Shown one piece after another: positions 33,357-45,349 of a DNA stretch of 64,000 nucleotides. The number at the start of each line of letters is the position of its first letter. Position 1 is the first letter of the stretch. The notes under the pieces were generated by a model. It saw only the letters and a list, made by a program, of their open reading frames with translations. It did no database searches and was not told the origin of the DNA. The stretch is from Byssothecium circinans (lineage: Eukaryota; Ascomycota; Dothideomycetes; Pleosporales; Massarinaceae): contig ML977026.1 of assembly GCA_010015675.1 (NCBI GenBank), positions 62,001 to 126,000 on the forward strand. The letters run 5' to 3'. The position numbers were made by a program, and so were the translations under genes.

Positions 33357-34262
33357 ACTCTATGGAGGGGCTTCAATGTGTAGCCATCTTTCAACACGCA
33401 GAACTTTCAAAGCTTTCGCAACACTTTCCATTATTTAGCTTAGAAAAATGCCTTAATTGCGTTGGCATGGTATGCACCAAGTACGGGATCATGATTTGAC
33501 AGCTAACTCTAATATTCATTCATGCGAAAGCCTCAATTGAATACATCAAGGGATACAACTCACGCAAAACTCCCTACCACATAGAATGAAAGGAAATGGA
33601 AGCACAATATCTGAAATCTCCTTTTCCAACTCGCCTAGTCGCCTTGCAGCCTCCACTTGAGCGCACCATCCCCCAGGTGGCCCCTGAACTACCCCTGTCT
33701 CACTTACACTTACACAGAGGCCATCCATGCTTCTGAGGCTTAAACGCCATGTCAGCATCCAAGTTCGCGATTTTGACTCTTGAGGTTCGTAACCCGTGAT
33801 AGTATCTGATATGCCCAGATAGGAAGAGGGTGTGGTAAAAATGCCACATGAGAGCCTGCATAGGAGAATAGAACGTGAGTATCGAAGTCTAGCTGCGAAT
33901 ATGCAACACTCGCACATGTTTCCCTGGGTCGTAAGGGATGAGACAGGGAGGAATTTCAGGCTCGCTTGTAGTATTTGTGGCGTTTTCCAGATGCCTTCGA
34001 TGCTGAACCTATACCTCCTGAACAAAGAAGCATCAGCGCAACAACAAAAGAATAGCCCTTAAAAATATCCATGCTTTTAGTCAGGGCGTATTGCTGTTTC
34101 GCTCTTTAGGCGATGGAGCGGGGTTACACAAGCAGATTTGAGGAATATATAGGGGCTGTCGAGAAATACAAAGTTGGCATATACTGCAACCAGCTCCGAA
34201 TAGTGCGACTTCCTTTTCTCATCTCAACTAACAATTATACTTCCCACGCTCGTTCGCCAAAT

Positions 34263-35021
34263 ATGCCAGTCGGTCGTCCCCGCGCGCGCTCCCTCCATAT
34301 CCCGATCCCCAAACCTGCCTCCTGGCGCGCGCGCCGCCCTCCCACGCCGCGACGCGCAACTTACCCACCACCTGTGGAAGCATCGGATGCTCCACCTGTT
34401 CCTTCGGTCTCTTACTGGGAGACTGATACCCCCGAGCCGCTCACTTCGCCTCTCTCCCCACTCAACCCTTTCCTCTCGCCTCCGCGTCGACGATCTAGCG
34501 TCATGGAGTTACAGTTCACCACTGCAGTTCAGCTTCTTCCAGCATCACCGCTATCGGTATTTGATCGGGTCATTTCGCCGTCTACGCCATCGTTCATTGT
34601 ACCGAGGAAGCATTCTCTGGTATTGTCACCGCGGTTCTTGTATCCGAGAACACCGCCGGTACCGCCGTTAGTGCAGTCGCAAATCAAGGGAGTCGGAAAG
34701 GAGATTCGGGTGGATGCGATGAGGGGAAGGAGGCATTTAGCATCTCCGTGTGCGGCTACAGCTACGATGGCTGGTCTTGAAGAGATGCATTATCAGTCCA
34801 TGCATGAGGTTCTTGTCGCTGTGAGGGATCAGGTCTTGTTGGAGATGGAAATCGCGAAGAAGAAGGTTGCTAAAGAGGCGGGAGAGGAGTCGAAAGACGG
34901 TGACAAACTAAGGGAAGAAAGGCTCGTGAGGACTACGGCGAAAGCTGGAGAGAAGGAATGGAAGAGACTGTTGAGGGGGAAGCGGTTCAAGAGCGTGAGA
35001 GAGGAAGTCGTCACTAGCTGA
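34263..35021 (+). CDS. Hypothetical Pro/Arg-rich protein
   Basis: Single exon; I choose the ATG at 34263 (MPVGRPRARSLHIPIPKPAS), giving 252 residues, because the upstream 50 in-frame codons look non-coding. Residues 1-150 are disordered and rich in Pro, Ser and Arg (RPPTPRRATYPPP, LSPLNPFLSPPRRRSSV). From about 165 a helical region follows (EEMHYQSMHEVLVAVRDQVL, EIAKKKVAKEAGEESKDGDK), ending in a basic segment (KEWKRLLRGKRFKSVREEVV). No catalytic motif; family not recognised. Confidence 0.55.
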   Translation: MPVGRPRARSLHIPIPKPASWRARRPPTPRRATYPPPVEASDAPPVPSVSYWETDTPEPLTSPLSPLNPFLSPPRRRSSVMELQFTTAVQLLPASPLSVFDRVISPSTPSFIVPRKHSLVLSPRFLYPRTPPVPPLVQSQIKGVGKEIRVDAMRGRRHLASPCAATATMAGLEEMHYQSMHEVLVAVRDQVLLEMEIAKKKVAKEAGEESKDGDKLREERLVRTTAKAGEKEWKRLLRGKRFKSVREEVVTS

Positions 35022-36911
35022 GGAATTGATCGTGGTTGATAAGGGTCTTGGATCCCTTGTTGGCACATGTCGACTCAGCGTTGGTTTTAGGTCTCGGTGG
35101 TGCTGAGGCCGCTCTTGGTGAATCCTCTGTCGTATTCTCTTCGCGAATATATAATATCGGCCTTGATTGGATGGGCTGTGTACTCTGCGGCTGCATATAG
35201 ACGGGAGTTTCGCATTTTCGTAATGCTATTCGCTACTTCTTCATATCCAACTCTTTCTCGGTTTGCATCGCTTATCCCCGCTGTAGATGTTGCATCCAAG
35301 TTCGAGATAACTCCCCGCGTCCACGAGTCCAGAATCTCCGTAGCCTGGAAATAGTGACGTGGAGTACTCGCCGTTGTTGGACGCTATGACCCAATTGGTA
35401 AAGACCCCGTCCAAGCACACGGAAGCCCTTGGCTCAATACACAGCGGAATCCGAATCTGATGCCCAGCACCTTGGTGAGGATTTGGAAGCGGGCTAGAAG
35501 CGATTCCTTCCGTTTCGCGTTGGGCGATATTGCTCGCGTGCAAGCAGAGTTCTGCGAGATCTTGCAATGCAAGTCTTTGACGAAGCTTGAAGCAATGAAG
35601 AAATCGCAATTCTTGTAGCTGCAGTAGTTCGCTGCGCCATCTTGCTGGATCTCGGATGATCGAGCTGCTCTTAGTCTCAAAGTTTTTTTGTTTTTAGATG
35701 TGGCGAGGTCAAAGAGTGTACCATGGTAGACACTGTGATAAGTGCGAAGCTTCATAGGCATGCTACCGGTCGTGAATGGACATCTCATGAGGTGGCGTCT
35801 GCAGAACACAACGTTCTCCAGCAACTCTAAGCGTGGGCGTGGGCGCTTGCAAGAGTAGCAGAAGCCACCCAACACCTCGGCGCCCGGATGCAGATCCGAA
35901 CGCGCATGTGATGCATGATGGAGTAATAGAAAGGGGATGATCATGAACACGGAACAGTGTAACGAGCTACGCAGCATTCACAGCAGCCACAAATTTGAAA
36001 TTGAAAAGTTCGACGAAGTTGAGTAAAAGTCGCTCCTGATGGAGATAAATTGATAGGGATGCCCTAGTGGTTGCTGCTGACACCTGCATGGATGGGGAAG
36101 CTATAAGCCATAAGCGCGCACGTGATGATGACTAGATAAAGTAAGGTATGAAAATTCTTGTTAACCGCACTCTGTCTACCATGGTAACCTCCAAGCGACA
36201 GCGACCCTTCAATAGCTTGCTTGCATTCCCATATACGCATCTATTACCCGTTTAGGCAGCTGGCAAGACGTCTGAGCGGCCAAGATGATTTTCCGCTGAC
36301 ATCCGCCGAGCCAAGAAGTTCCACGCAGGTGCAAATCGTACGCTAGAAGGAAGTGGTGGGCGACATCGAGTCCGCTCCTGGGAACGCCGGATACCACGCT
36401 CCTATCACCGTTATCAGTACAGAGTACCAAGTTCATTTCCAAAAACCCGGTCAAGCCATGTGTATTTGAACCATTCGCACGAGGAAGAGCACCACGACAA
36501 GGTTGCCAAGGACCCCGCCGTTCAATGCCAACCCGCCGAAGAGGCCATGACAGGGAGGTCCCAAGAGCTTGCCGTGACACTAACAAAGAGGACTGTCATA
36601 AAAACATCTTGGGGAACGTGGCTGCGAGCGCCACTGTCGCCATTCAGCCAACCAGCAAAGCTCCCCCAATCAACAGGCCATACGATCACATCTATCGCAA
36701 AGCATATCAGAAACTCCGCCAAGCCTCGCTCATGCGCAATGTCCATCAGATGGCGACGAGAGGGGTTGGCTCCCCGGTCGGCGCCGCCGATACTCCAAGA
36801 ACCCAATTTGGTCCTTCTGCTGATCGCGGTTCTGCATAAAAGAGCCCATGTCCCCGGGATCGTGTGATTCATTTCTGTTACTCCATCCCCTCGGTGAGAT
36901 CAAGCAGCATC
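35022..36911. other. Intergenic upstream of the permease gene
   Basis: Mostly non-coding. Contains two TACCATGGTA palindromes (35719-35728, 36177-36186) and one doubtful open frame (35384-35977). Confidence 0.45.
35384..35977 (-). CDS. Possible secreted Cys-rich protein (doubtful)
   Basis: A 197-codon frame starts with a signal-peptide-like segment (MLRSSLHCSVFMIIPFLLLH, then HASHA) and has about a dozen cysteines (FCYSCKRP, ANYCSYKNCDFF). An overlapping minus-strand frame (35609-35241) carries protein-like FPGYGDSGLVDAGSYLELGC, so the true gene, if any, may be spliced across both. No family recognised; chance is a real alternative. Confidence 0.25.
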   Translation of the reverse strand: MLRSSLHCSVFMIIPFLLLHHASHARSDLHPGAEVLGGFCYSCKRPRPRLELLENVVFCRRHLMRCPFTTGSMPMKLRTYHSVYHGTLFDLATSKNKKTLRLRAARSSEIQQDGAANYCSYKNCDFFIASSFVKDLHCKISQNSACTRAISPNAKRKESLLARFQILTKVLGIRFGFRCVLSQGLPCAWTGSLPIGS

Positions 36912-38841
36912 ATGGCCGCCCACGAGAACGAGAAAACCCTTGAGACGGACGAGAAGGGCGTAAGCCCTACGCCTGCCGGCAGCGATGAAGTTCACCAAGA
37001 GCAGTGGCGCGAACGAGAGGACTTCATGACCCGCAACGGTCTAAACTTCAAGTCTTTTACGCGTCGTCCGTTGGGAGAACGGCACGTCGAGCTCGACAGG
37101 TCTATGAAGCCTCGCCATCTGCACATGATCGCGATTGGAGGCAGTATTGGTGCTGGTTTCTTCGTCGGTTCTGGTAGTGCCCTCAGTAAGGGCGTAAGTC
37201 GGCTTTGCACCAAACATGTTTTCTTGCTGACATATCCAGGGCCCCGGATTTGTGCTCATCGACTTCATCATTATGGGAGTCATGATCTTCAATGTCGGTA
37301 AGTAGTATTGTGGCACACTTGGCATTCGTATGTGGAACTAACGTAGCCCTAGTCTACGCTCTCGGTGAACTCGCTGTCATGTATCCCGTCTCTGGTGGTT
37401 TCTATACCTACTCTACGCGCTTTATCGATCCATCTTGGGGTTTCGCCATGGGCTGGAACTACGTCTTCCAATGGGCTATCGTCCTTCCGCTCGAACTTAC
37501 CGTAGCCGGCCTCACTGTCGAATACTGGGAAGCTGGTGTTCATTTAGCAGTATGGATCACGGTATTCTGGGTCTTCATCATCCTGGTCAACTTCTGGGGC
37601 ACCTTGGGATACGCTGAAGAAGAGTTCTGGTCCTCGCTGCTCAAACTGTCGGCCACTATAATTTTTATGATCATTGCCCTGGTCTGCGTTCTTGGAGGTG
37701 GACCCTCCCGTGGAAAGTACAGCGAATATTGGGGAGCCCGCCTCTGGTACGATCCAGGCGCTTTCAACAATGGCTTCAAGGGTTTCTGTTCGGTATTCAT
37801 CACTGCAGCTTTCGCCTTTTCGGGAACTGAGTTGGTCGGTCTTGCCGCCGCTGAGACGAAGAACCCTGCAAAATCGCTGCCCTCCGCTATCCGACAGGTC
37901 TTCTGGCGAATTACCTTGTAAGTTCTGCGCCACTCGTTTGGCTTCACCAACGTCACGCGCGAAGCCACTAATATTGCTGAATAGGTTCTACGTGCTCGGT
38001 CTCTTCTTCGTTGGCCTTCTCGTCCCTTACAATGATAAGAGGCTCCTTGGGTCCGGCTACATCGATGTTAAGGCGTCGCCCTTCGTCATTGTCGGCTTAG
38101 ATGCTGGTCTCAAAGGATTCGACAGCTTCATGAACGTCGTCATTCTAGTGTCAGTCGTCTCGATTGGTGTTTCCGGTGTATACGGCGGATCGCGAACTCT
38201 TACTGCTCTTGGTGAGCAGGGTTACGCCCCGAAGGTCTTTACCTACATTGATCGTTCTGGCCGTCCTTTGGTCTCCGTTGGCGCTATTCTGATTTTTGGT
38301 GCCCTCGCTTACATGAACCTGTCTGCCGGAGGCGAGACTGTCTTCAACTGGCTCCTTCAACTTTCTGGTCTAGCTGCCCTCTTCACTTGGGGATCCATCT
38401 GCTTGGCGCACATTCGCTTTCGCAGGGCTTGGGCTTATCACGGACACACTCTCGACGAGATCCCCTTCACGGCTGCTTTTGGTGTCTGGGGCTCTTGGCT
38501 GGGCCTCGGCCTCATTTTCTGTGTTCTCGCTGCTCAGGTAAATATACCTTTCACTATTGCCTCTTGTTCTTTGCTGACATACACAGTTCTACATTGCGAT
38601 TTCTCCCATCGGTTCCAAACTTGGTACTGCTGAAAATTTCTTTAATGCCTACCTGGCCCTTTTCGTGGTCGGCGCTTTCTGGGTTGCTGGCTACTTCTGG
38701 AAGCGCGCCGGATGGCTTCGCACCGCCCAAATGGACGTCGACAGCGGCAGGAGACAACTCGACTGGGACTACATCAACAAACAGCGCGCGGAGCTCGCTG
38801 CTATGCCCTTTTGGAGGCGTACCCTGGCCCGCATGTTTTAA
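36912..38841 (+). CDS. Amino-acid permease (YAT/GAP1-like)
   Basis: Plasma-membrane proton-coupled amino-acid importer of the fungal APC/YAT family. Five exons (36912-37193, 37240-37297, 37353-37917, 37985-38537, 38587-38841) give 570 residues with about 12 membrane helices. The acidic cytosolic N-terminus is followed by the signature RHLHMIAIGGSIGAGFFVGS (helix 1), then VVYALGELAVMYPVSGGFYT, DPSWGFAMGWNYVFQWAIVL, FSGTELVGLAAAETKNPAKS and SRTLTALGEQGYAPKVFTYI. The C-terminal tail (DWDYINKQRAELAAMPFWRR) has the usual pre-terminal Trp/Arg motif. Introns are 46-67 bp. Intron 2 could use either of two nearby acceptors; I chose the one giving NVVYALGEL. Substrate range cannot be read from sequence. 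Confidence 0.93.
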
Positions 38842-39166
38842 GTGATCCCCGGGCGTTGTACTACTTTTTCGAAAAGAAGGGGTTGGTGCGTGTAGAGGAG
38901 ATGCATTCTAGTTTAAGCTAACACTCTTTGTATAATATTCATCTATCGTTTCGCTACAATCATGTGCATGTTTACCACTTTTCAATCCCACTTCGTCAAC
39001 AAAGGAAAATGAACAGTCCGTTCGCGGAACTTCACCACTTGACAATCGTCAACAAAGACATCGCTACAGCTACCCCACCAAACAACAATTCCTAATCGTG
39101 CCTCCAATCCCCCACCCACCAATCATTTTATTCCACGGGAGCACACCAAACCGACCAATATCGACG
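38842..39166. other. Intergenic, nothing recognised
   Basis: Short spacer between the permease gene and the membrane-protein gene. Confidence 0.5.
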
Positions 39167-39952
39167 ATGACATCCCGTACCCGCTCGCGCAGCAGCAGCG
39201 CAAGACCCGTCGAGCCAGCATTCACAACAGAAGAAGAAATCACAGAACTAATCCTCTCCCATGAGTACTACCAAGCCGACGCAAAGCGCTGGAAGAAAGC
39301 ATGCACCAAGGCAACCCAATACGCCCTCGTCCTCGGCCTCATCGTGCTCTTCTTCATCTTCAAAGCACTCAGCGGCATAACACTCTTCACGCCCAGACAA
39401 CCACTCCCAGGCTCAAACCTAGCCTTTGGACCGATCCGGCATCACGAACACACGCCCTCGGGAGTATTAATGATGCCCAAGCCCCCCACCCTCACATTCA
39501 ACGCGCCATACCTCCCGCGCGGCGAGCACAAAACCAGCCCCAGCTACGGCCAGGGCTTCGCAAACTCGCAGCTCTTAATCGCCGCCAAGCGGCCCGAAAT
39601 GTTCTTCGAGCTCCCCAGTCTCTACACCGACGAGAAGACCAACCTCACGCTTGCGCATTTCGGCTGGGCGCTGCAGAGTCCGTACAAAGCGCTTAATTTC
39701 GATCCGAAGTACCGCAATAGGATTTTAGAAAAGGCCGTTGTTGCGAATAAGACGGAGAGGGAGGAGGTTCGCGGCCATCTTCTGCGTTATGTGGAGGAGT
39801 TCTTGATTCCGCCTTGGTTGCCTACGAGTCCCATGTGCAACCCCAGTACGGCGTCGCTGTTCGACCCGGATATCTGCAAGTACGCGGTCAGCCGCTTTCG
39901 GAAGCAGTATAAAGTGTTTCTGAGTAGCCCTGCTGGGGCTTTGATGGAGTAG
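39167..39952 (+). CDS. Hypothetical single-pass membrane protein, possible longer C-terminus
   Basis: I start at the ATG at 39167 (MTSRTRSRSSSARPVEPAFT), giving 261 residues. One membrane helix at about 58-76 (YALVLGLIVLFFIFKALSGI) follows a basic segment (ADAKRWKKACTK), so the long C-terminal part would face the lumen or outside. That part holds short motifs (PPWLPTSPMCNPSTASLFDP, ICKYAVSRFRKQYKVFL) without known family. The frame ends at TAG 39950. It then stays open for 95 further codons, except for two more TAG codons (39968, 40082), through charged helical sequence to TAG at 40238. The extension may be a lost C-terminus. Confidence 0.55.
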   Translation: MTSRTRSRSSSARPVEPAFTTEEEITELILSHEYYQADAKRWKKACTKATQYALVLGLIVLFFIFKALSGITLFTPRQPLPGSNLAFGPIRHHEHTPSGVLMMPKPPTLTFNAPYLPRGEHKTSPSYGQGFANSQLLIAAKRPEMFFELPSLYTDEKTNLTLAHFGWALQSPYKALNFDPKYRNRILEKAVVANKTEREEVRGHLLRYVEEFLIPPWLPTSPMCNPSTASLFDPDICKYAVSRFRKQYKVFLSSPAGALME

Positions 39953-40240
39953 GAGGACGCGGTCAAGTAGAACATTAAGAGTAAAGGCGAACGGGCGCGG
40001 TGGACTAGGGCGTTGGAGAGCAGGAAGAAAGCGGTAAAGGAACGCAATAGAGAGTGTCGGGAACGGCTATGGCAGAAGGATTAGAGCGACTTTGGGCCTG
40101 CGCAGGGCCGCGAGAAGGAGAGAGCGGAGCGCTTGGATCGGTTGTCGGAAGAGGTTTGTGACAAGCAGTACAGGGAGGAATTTTCGGATATTTGGGAGGT
40201 GGAGAGGAAGGAGGGACGTTTTGATCATGAGGATTTGTAG
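39953..40240 (+). other. In-frame continuation past TAG stops
   Basis: Same frame as the preceding gene, only TAG stops inside, with coiled-coil-like RALESRKKAVKERNRECRER and REKERAERLDRLSEEVCDKQ. Purine-rich DNA alone can produce such sequence, so coding origin is uncertain. Confidence 0.35.
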
Positions 40241-40423
40241 GGCTGTGGGGTTTTCTTGGGTTATTTTTCGTTCCACTATTGTGTTTGTGGAGTTGACTTG
40301 ATTTGGGGGCATGCGTTGGGTTTGAATGTGGCTTTTTAGTTAAGATGGGTTCATCAGTCGCACCTCGCTCTGGCAAGATATCTATCTACATGATCCAATA
40401 ATTTACCCCCGGTTTTGCACCGT

Positions 40424-43400
40424 TTACACCCATCCTAGCACGACCTCAAACTCAAATTCCTTGGTAAACAATGCATACTGATCCAGAGTCCGCGGCCCAC
40501 AGCTCCCACTCCCCAACCCGTGATGCTCCGCATCCAGCCTGAGCACAACCTCCTCACGTTTCTTCTTCCACAACTGGTACGGATGCGCAGCCTCCGATAC
40601 ATCCTGCATTCTATAATGACTGATCTGGAAGTCAAATGTCTTCCTCTGTTTTCCTTGCTCGCTCGATGCATCGGCGAATTGGACTAAGAGCGAGGAGTTC
40701 GAGGAAGAAGGCGAGGAAAGTTTGAGCCATCGTGTATCATTCCGGTTGGAGCTCTCCTGTGGCACTTCATAATCGACCCATAGATCGTCTATGGAAGGGA
40801 CGCTGTACGTGCCAACAGGTTGAGAGAGTTTACTGTCGCGATAGCTTTCGCTCGGGCCCCGGCCGAACCATTCTACCTTTGAGCTTGCCCAGGCTTTTGG
40901 AAGTTCCAGGACAAAGCCGATACGCGGTATGGTACGAGGTAGATTCTCGCCTTGCGGCTTTCCGGTGACGTGGATGTTGAGCGTGCCGTTGGCTTTGAAC
41001 GTGTAGGTCACTACGCAGTCGATGGACCAGGAGAATACTGGCGGAGCGATGCGCTGGTTCACTGTTATGGAAAAGGAGTCTTTGTCTTGCTGCGTCCATT
41101 CAACCTTTTGGGTTGAGGTAAAGGCGAGAGGAAGATACGCTTCATTCCAATCTACACCGTCTGAGGGGATGTCGTTGTCAGTTTGGGCGCGGTAAATGCT
41201 TAGCTCCGGAGGCGATGAGATGAGTTCGACAGAGTCGCGGGTGAGAGAGGTTAGGTGGCCGCGGAGAGTGTTGAAGGTCCAGGTTGTGTTTGAGCTGCTG
41301 ATTGTGATGGTGTTGCGGGCTGAGGTGTCGATCTTCAGCTCTTCGTTGAACGATGATTGCTCTTGGAGCTGTGAAACAGCGGTGAGCTGTATCTGAGCTG
41401 TGGCAATCTCAAAACCTTGCTCAAGGTAGGGGGTGGCGTCTTTGAGGCGGAAGGAAATGGTGATAATGGTTTCGCTCTCGCTTGCTGGTATCGAGGGAAT
41501 ATCCAGTTCAAAAGTTGCTCCTGGTCCGACGTTCGATGGTACATCGAGTGTACCAGTTGTGTCTATTGGTTCAGCAGCGGAAGCTACTGTATAGTGACAC
41601 GTCAGATGATCTAGTGTGACGAAGTCGTACCGATTGATGAACTTCGCTTTGCCCTCGTTTGCCCCAAGGAATTGCACCGGCTCGATGGCTTTCTTGTATT
41701 CAATCAATCCCGAGTTGGGTTTGTGATCCGAGTTCAGAAGACCGTCCATGACGAACGTCGCATCATGCACCACTTCGCCAAAGTCGCCGCCATATGCGTA
41801 GTATTCGTCTCCGGTGCTCTTGTCATTTGTGAGAAGGCCATGGTTTGCCCATTCCCATGCGAATCCACCTTGGAGTTTGGGATACTTGTAGAAGGCGTCG
41901 ATGTATTCTTTGATGTTTCCAGGTCCGTTACCCATAGCGTGAACCTGTTGGGTAGATTTAGTATGTGAATGCAATATTTCAGTGGAGGACTTACAAACTC
42001 GCAAAGCACCAGTGGCTTTGTCTTACTCTCATCCTCCGCAAACTTGACGATCTTCTCAATTGTCGGATACATGACCGAATACATATCCATCGTCTCCGCC
42101 TCCCGGTCTGCTTCGTAATGAATCGGTCTACTGTCATACTGTTTGATCCATTGATACATCTCCCTAAAGTTTTGGCCATAGAATGCCTCGTTGCCAAGAC
42201 TCCAAATAATGATCGATGGGTGCAGTTGATCGCGTTTGACCAAATGTTCTGCACGATTAATATACGCGTCTTTCCACTCAGGATTGTCTGTCGTCCACTT
42301 TGCGGCCTGGGACCGTGTGAGAAATACGCGCTCACCGAACGGTAGTGCACGTTTCTCAGGAGTCAGAGTGGCATCAGCGATGATTTCAAAACCGTGGCAT
42401 TCAAGATCTGCCTCGTCGATGATCCAGAATCCCATCTCGTCCACAAGGTCATAGAAGCGCGGGTCATTCGGTTGATGAGAGGTACGGATCGCGTTGATGT
42501 TATGGCGTTTCATGGTGAGGAGGTCTTGCTTGAGAAACTCGAGCGGCACAGAGCGTCCGAATTGAGGGTGATGCTCGTGTCGGTTCACGCCGCGGAAAAC
42601 GATCCGTTGACCGTTTACTTTGAGGAGGCCGTCTTTCATCTCAACGTGGCGGAAGCCGACGCGAGTGGAGACAAATTGTTCGCGGTTTATCCAGACGATG
42701 AGGGTGTAAAGATTTGGTGTTTCTGCTGTCCATTTGAGCGGGTTGTTGACGGGTAGGAGGACTATGCAGATTCCGTCGCCTCGGGCAGCCGTGTTCATTG
42801 AGATCACGGTATTTTGGTTTGCGTCGAGTAGTTTCGCTCTTATGGGTCCGGGGCCTGTGCACTTTAGGTGCAGCCTGATTTTTGCATCGGTGAAAGTGTC
42901 GTCGTTAAAGAGGGTCTGCACGTGCAGGTTGTCGATACGGAGTTCCTTGGGGAAGCCCACCAGATAGACATCTCGGAAGCTATTGAAGTTAATAACTTGA
43001 TCGCATAAAGAAAATGTTTTTGACGCCGTACATGCCACTGAGCCACCACTGATCCTGGTCCTCGATATAGGACCCGTCACACCATTGATACACCCTCACA
43101 GCCAATGTATTCTCACCCTCCTTATCCACAAAATCTGTAATGTCGAACTCATCCGGGTTTCGACTCCCCTGCGAGTACCCCAACTCCTTGCCATTGACCC
43201 AGACATGGAACGACGAATCCACACCCTCAAACCTCAATCTGATCTGATCATTCCTTAACCACTCAGGGACCGTAAACTTCCTCACATACGATCCCGTCTC
43301 ATTATCCTCTAGCGGCACATTCGGAGGATCAACCGGGAACGGGTACTTGACGTTCGTATACTGCGGGCCTTTCCCAAAACCTTGGAGCTGCCACATGCCT

Positions 43401-43657
43401 GGCACCTCGATGTCGCTCCATGACGAGGTGTCGAAGGAGGACGTTTCAAACCCTTCCGGGGCCTCGAATGGCGAGGGAGAGAGCTGAAATCTCCAGGTTC
43501 CAGACAGACTGTGGGTTTTTGAGTTTGCTATGTCGTAGCTAAGTGCATCGTGCTCGGAGGTGTAGTTGTGGAAGTAAGCGCGGGGCGGCAATGTGTTCCT
43601 GTGGAGAATTTTGAGATTGCTCCAGTCCGGTTTGGTGGGTGGATGGGTTGTCGCCAT
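40424..43657 (-). CDS. GH2 beta-galactosidase (LacZ-type)
   Basis: Hydrolyses terminal beta-D-galactosides; no signal peptide, so intracellular. Exons 43657-43032, 42979-41995 and 41944-40424 give 1,043 residues, the full LacZ size with five domains. The N-terminal sugar-binding domain holds YVRKFTVPEWL and DQDQWWLSG. The TIM barrel has FRGVNRHEHHPQFGRSVPLE, acid/base Glu473 (WSLGNEAFYG) and nucleophile Glu536 (LVLCEF); the C-terminal Bgal_small_N domain holds VEWFGRGPSESYRDSK and the YRAQTDNDI motif. The second intron falls one codon after the nucleophile. Introns are 52 and 50 bp. All catalytic residues are intact. Fungal GH2 enzymes of this type support lactose or galactoside use; no neighbouring lactose permease is seen here. 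Confidence 0.95.
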
Positions 43658-44653
43658 TGCTATGCTGCCTGAGAGTACAGCCCTGAGCGAGAAAATGGTT
43701 GAGAGTACTCCCGTATGGCAAACGTCACAGATTGAGCGATTCTTTAGCTTGGTACGGGTGATTTACAATGGGCAGCTTGGTTCAAGTACTTCGGTGAGTC
43801 CCGTCTGACGTGGGCACATGGTGGGGTAGAATGTTTACCGGTCGCTTCTCGGGGTTGTATTAGAGCGGCGGGGAACCCTGCCATTCCTCGGTCGCGATTC
43901 CTGATTGGCAAGACTCGTGAATGCAAAGGGTTACGATTCATTCGAGTACATGTTGCTATCAACTATACTAAACTTGAATTCAATCCCCAAGACCCACAAG
44001 TGTTGGTACAAGAGTTTCATTCCACCGTCCTGAGGCACGATCTGATCTTTCTTCATAGGGACATCGGAGTGGAGTGCCATGAGGGCAAAATCAAATACCT
44101 TCATTTATGTAGCACGCACCTATACACGCAATCTACGTGGCAGAAATACGCTGGCACGCCATGGCAGAGACTTTTGACATATTGTGCTTTGGTGCGGATT
44201 AAGTAAGGTGCTGTGTAAATTGAGAGGAAATTATATCCCGATCAGGCCAGCCTGAAAAATGGCACAGATGTACGAAACAAGTGTCACTGTAATTAATATC
44301 CTGTGTCCTTCCCATAGAGGGAGAGTTGGTCACTCGCTAGTTAGTCAGTATATCACTACGATAAATGAGACTATCAAGCACGACACTTTCTTTTCTCGTG
44401 GATGTCGACGTATTTCTATAAGGTGAATAATTTTGCTACTCTAGAGATAGTAGAGGGCCCAGATCAAGTGTTGCGCCTTGATATTTACTCATCTTCACGT
44501 ATACCCTCGTATGCACACACACAAACATAACCATTCTCCGATGGACTTCTCGATTTTAGGATATTCTCAACTACATCAATACAAAGCCAGCAAAAAAAAA
44601 CCTCCCCACCTACACCAAATTCGGCAAACGACACGTGAATCCCCCATCATCAA
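43658..44653. other. Intergenic, no gene seen
   Basis: Upstream region of the GH2 gene and downstream region of the next minus-strand gene; nothing further recognised. Confidence 0.5.
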
Positions 44654-45349
44654 TCAAACAGCCCCCATTCTCCCAACCCTCTTCCTCCTCTGCCCAACCC
44701 CCAGTCTCCTCGGAACCCTCACACCCTCACCCGCACCACTATCCCGCCTCGCCACATACTGCTCCCCCACCCCATTCGCCGCTGCAACTCTCTTCCTTTT
44801 CTCCTCCACCCTCCGCATCTGCGACTCCACAATCTCCCTCCCAATCTGCCTCTGTATTTCTCCATCCCCATCCCCATCTCCATCTCCGTCCCCGTCACTA
44901 CTACTCTCCTCATCCACCTCCTCCCCCCTCCTCAGCGCCTTCGCCCTCTTCTCCCTCTCCCTCTCCCTCTCCTTCTCCTCCCTCACCCTATCCATCCTCG
45001 CCCTCTCCCTCTCCGCCTCACTAACCCCCGCAATCCCCATAAGCGCATCATAGCTCTCCCTACGCCTTCGCGCCCGCTCGCTCTCCCGATTCAAATCGAT
45101 AAAGTACACACGGACCCCGTACTCGACAAACACGACGCGCGCCCAGCTATCTTTGCCACGGCACTGCACCCAGAGCCGCACAAACGAGTCGTAGATCCGC
45201 GCGAGCCATTCGATGTGGAGCAAGAGGCCCTTGGTAATTACGAAGACCGGGATGCGGAGGATGAGGTAGAGCAGCGTCGCGGTGTAGAAGTAGAGTACCA
45301 GGGGCACGAGGACAGTGAGGAGGAGGAGGGTTGTCCAGGATAGCTCCAT
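44654..45349 (-). CDS. Hypothetical membrane-anchored coiled-coil protein with Asp-Gly repeat
   Basis: Single exon, 231 residues. Two adjoining hydrophobic stretches at about 6-50 (LLLLTVLVPLVLYFYTATLL, YLILRIPVFVITKGLLLHIE) suggest a hairpin or two-helix anchor. Next come a compact region (DSWARVVFVEYGVRVYFIDL) and long Arg/Glu helices (RERARMDRVREEKERERERE). An SSSDGDGDGDGDGDGE run matches a hexanucleotide-like DNA repeat near 44865-44900. The C-terminus is basic. Position on a membrane is inferred; function unknown. Confidence 0.6.
   Translation of the reverse strand: MELSWTTLLLLTVLVPLVLYFYTATLLYLILRIPVFVITKGLLLHIEWLARIYDSFVRLWVQCRGKDSWARVVFVEYGVRVYFIDLNRESERARRRRESYDALMGIAGVSEAERERARMDRVREEKEREREREKRAKALRRGEEVDEESSSDGDGDGDGDGDGEIQRQIGREIVESQMRRVEEKRKRVAAANGVGEQYVARRDSGAGEGVRVPRRLGVGQRRKRVGRMGAV

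Larger units (their letters stand above)
32108..34262. other. Repeat-rich intergenic region
   Basis: No gene recognised. Holds several MITE-like elements (listed separately) and a double E-box: TCACGTGA at 32806-32813 and GTCACGTGGAT just after. Confidence 0.55.

Noticed and set aside
39950..40240. Nuclear reassignment of TAG to an amino acid
   Set aside because: TAG is used as a normal final stop by the GH79 and AsaB-like genes in the same window, and Gln is encoded by CAG/CAA throughout.
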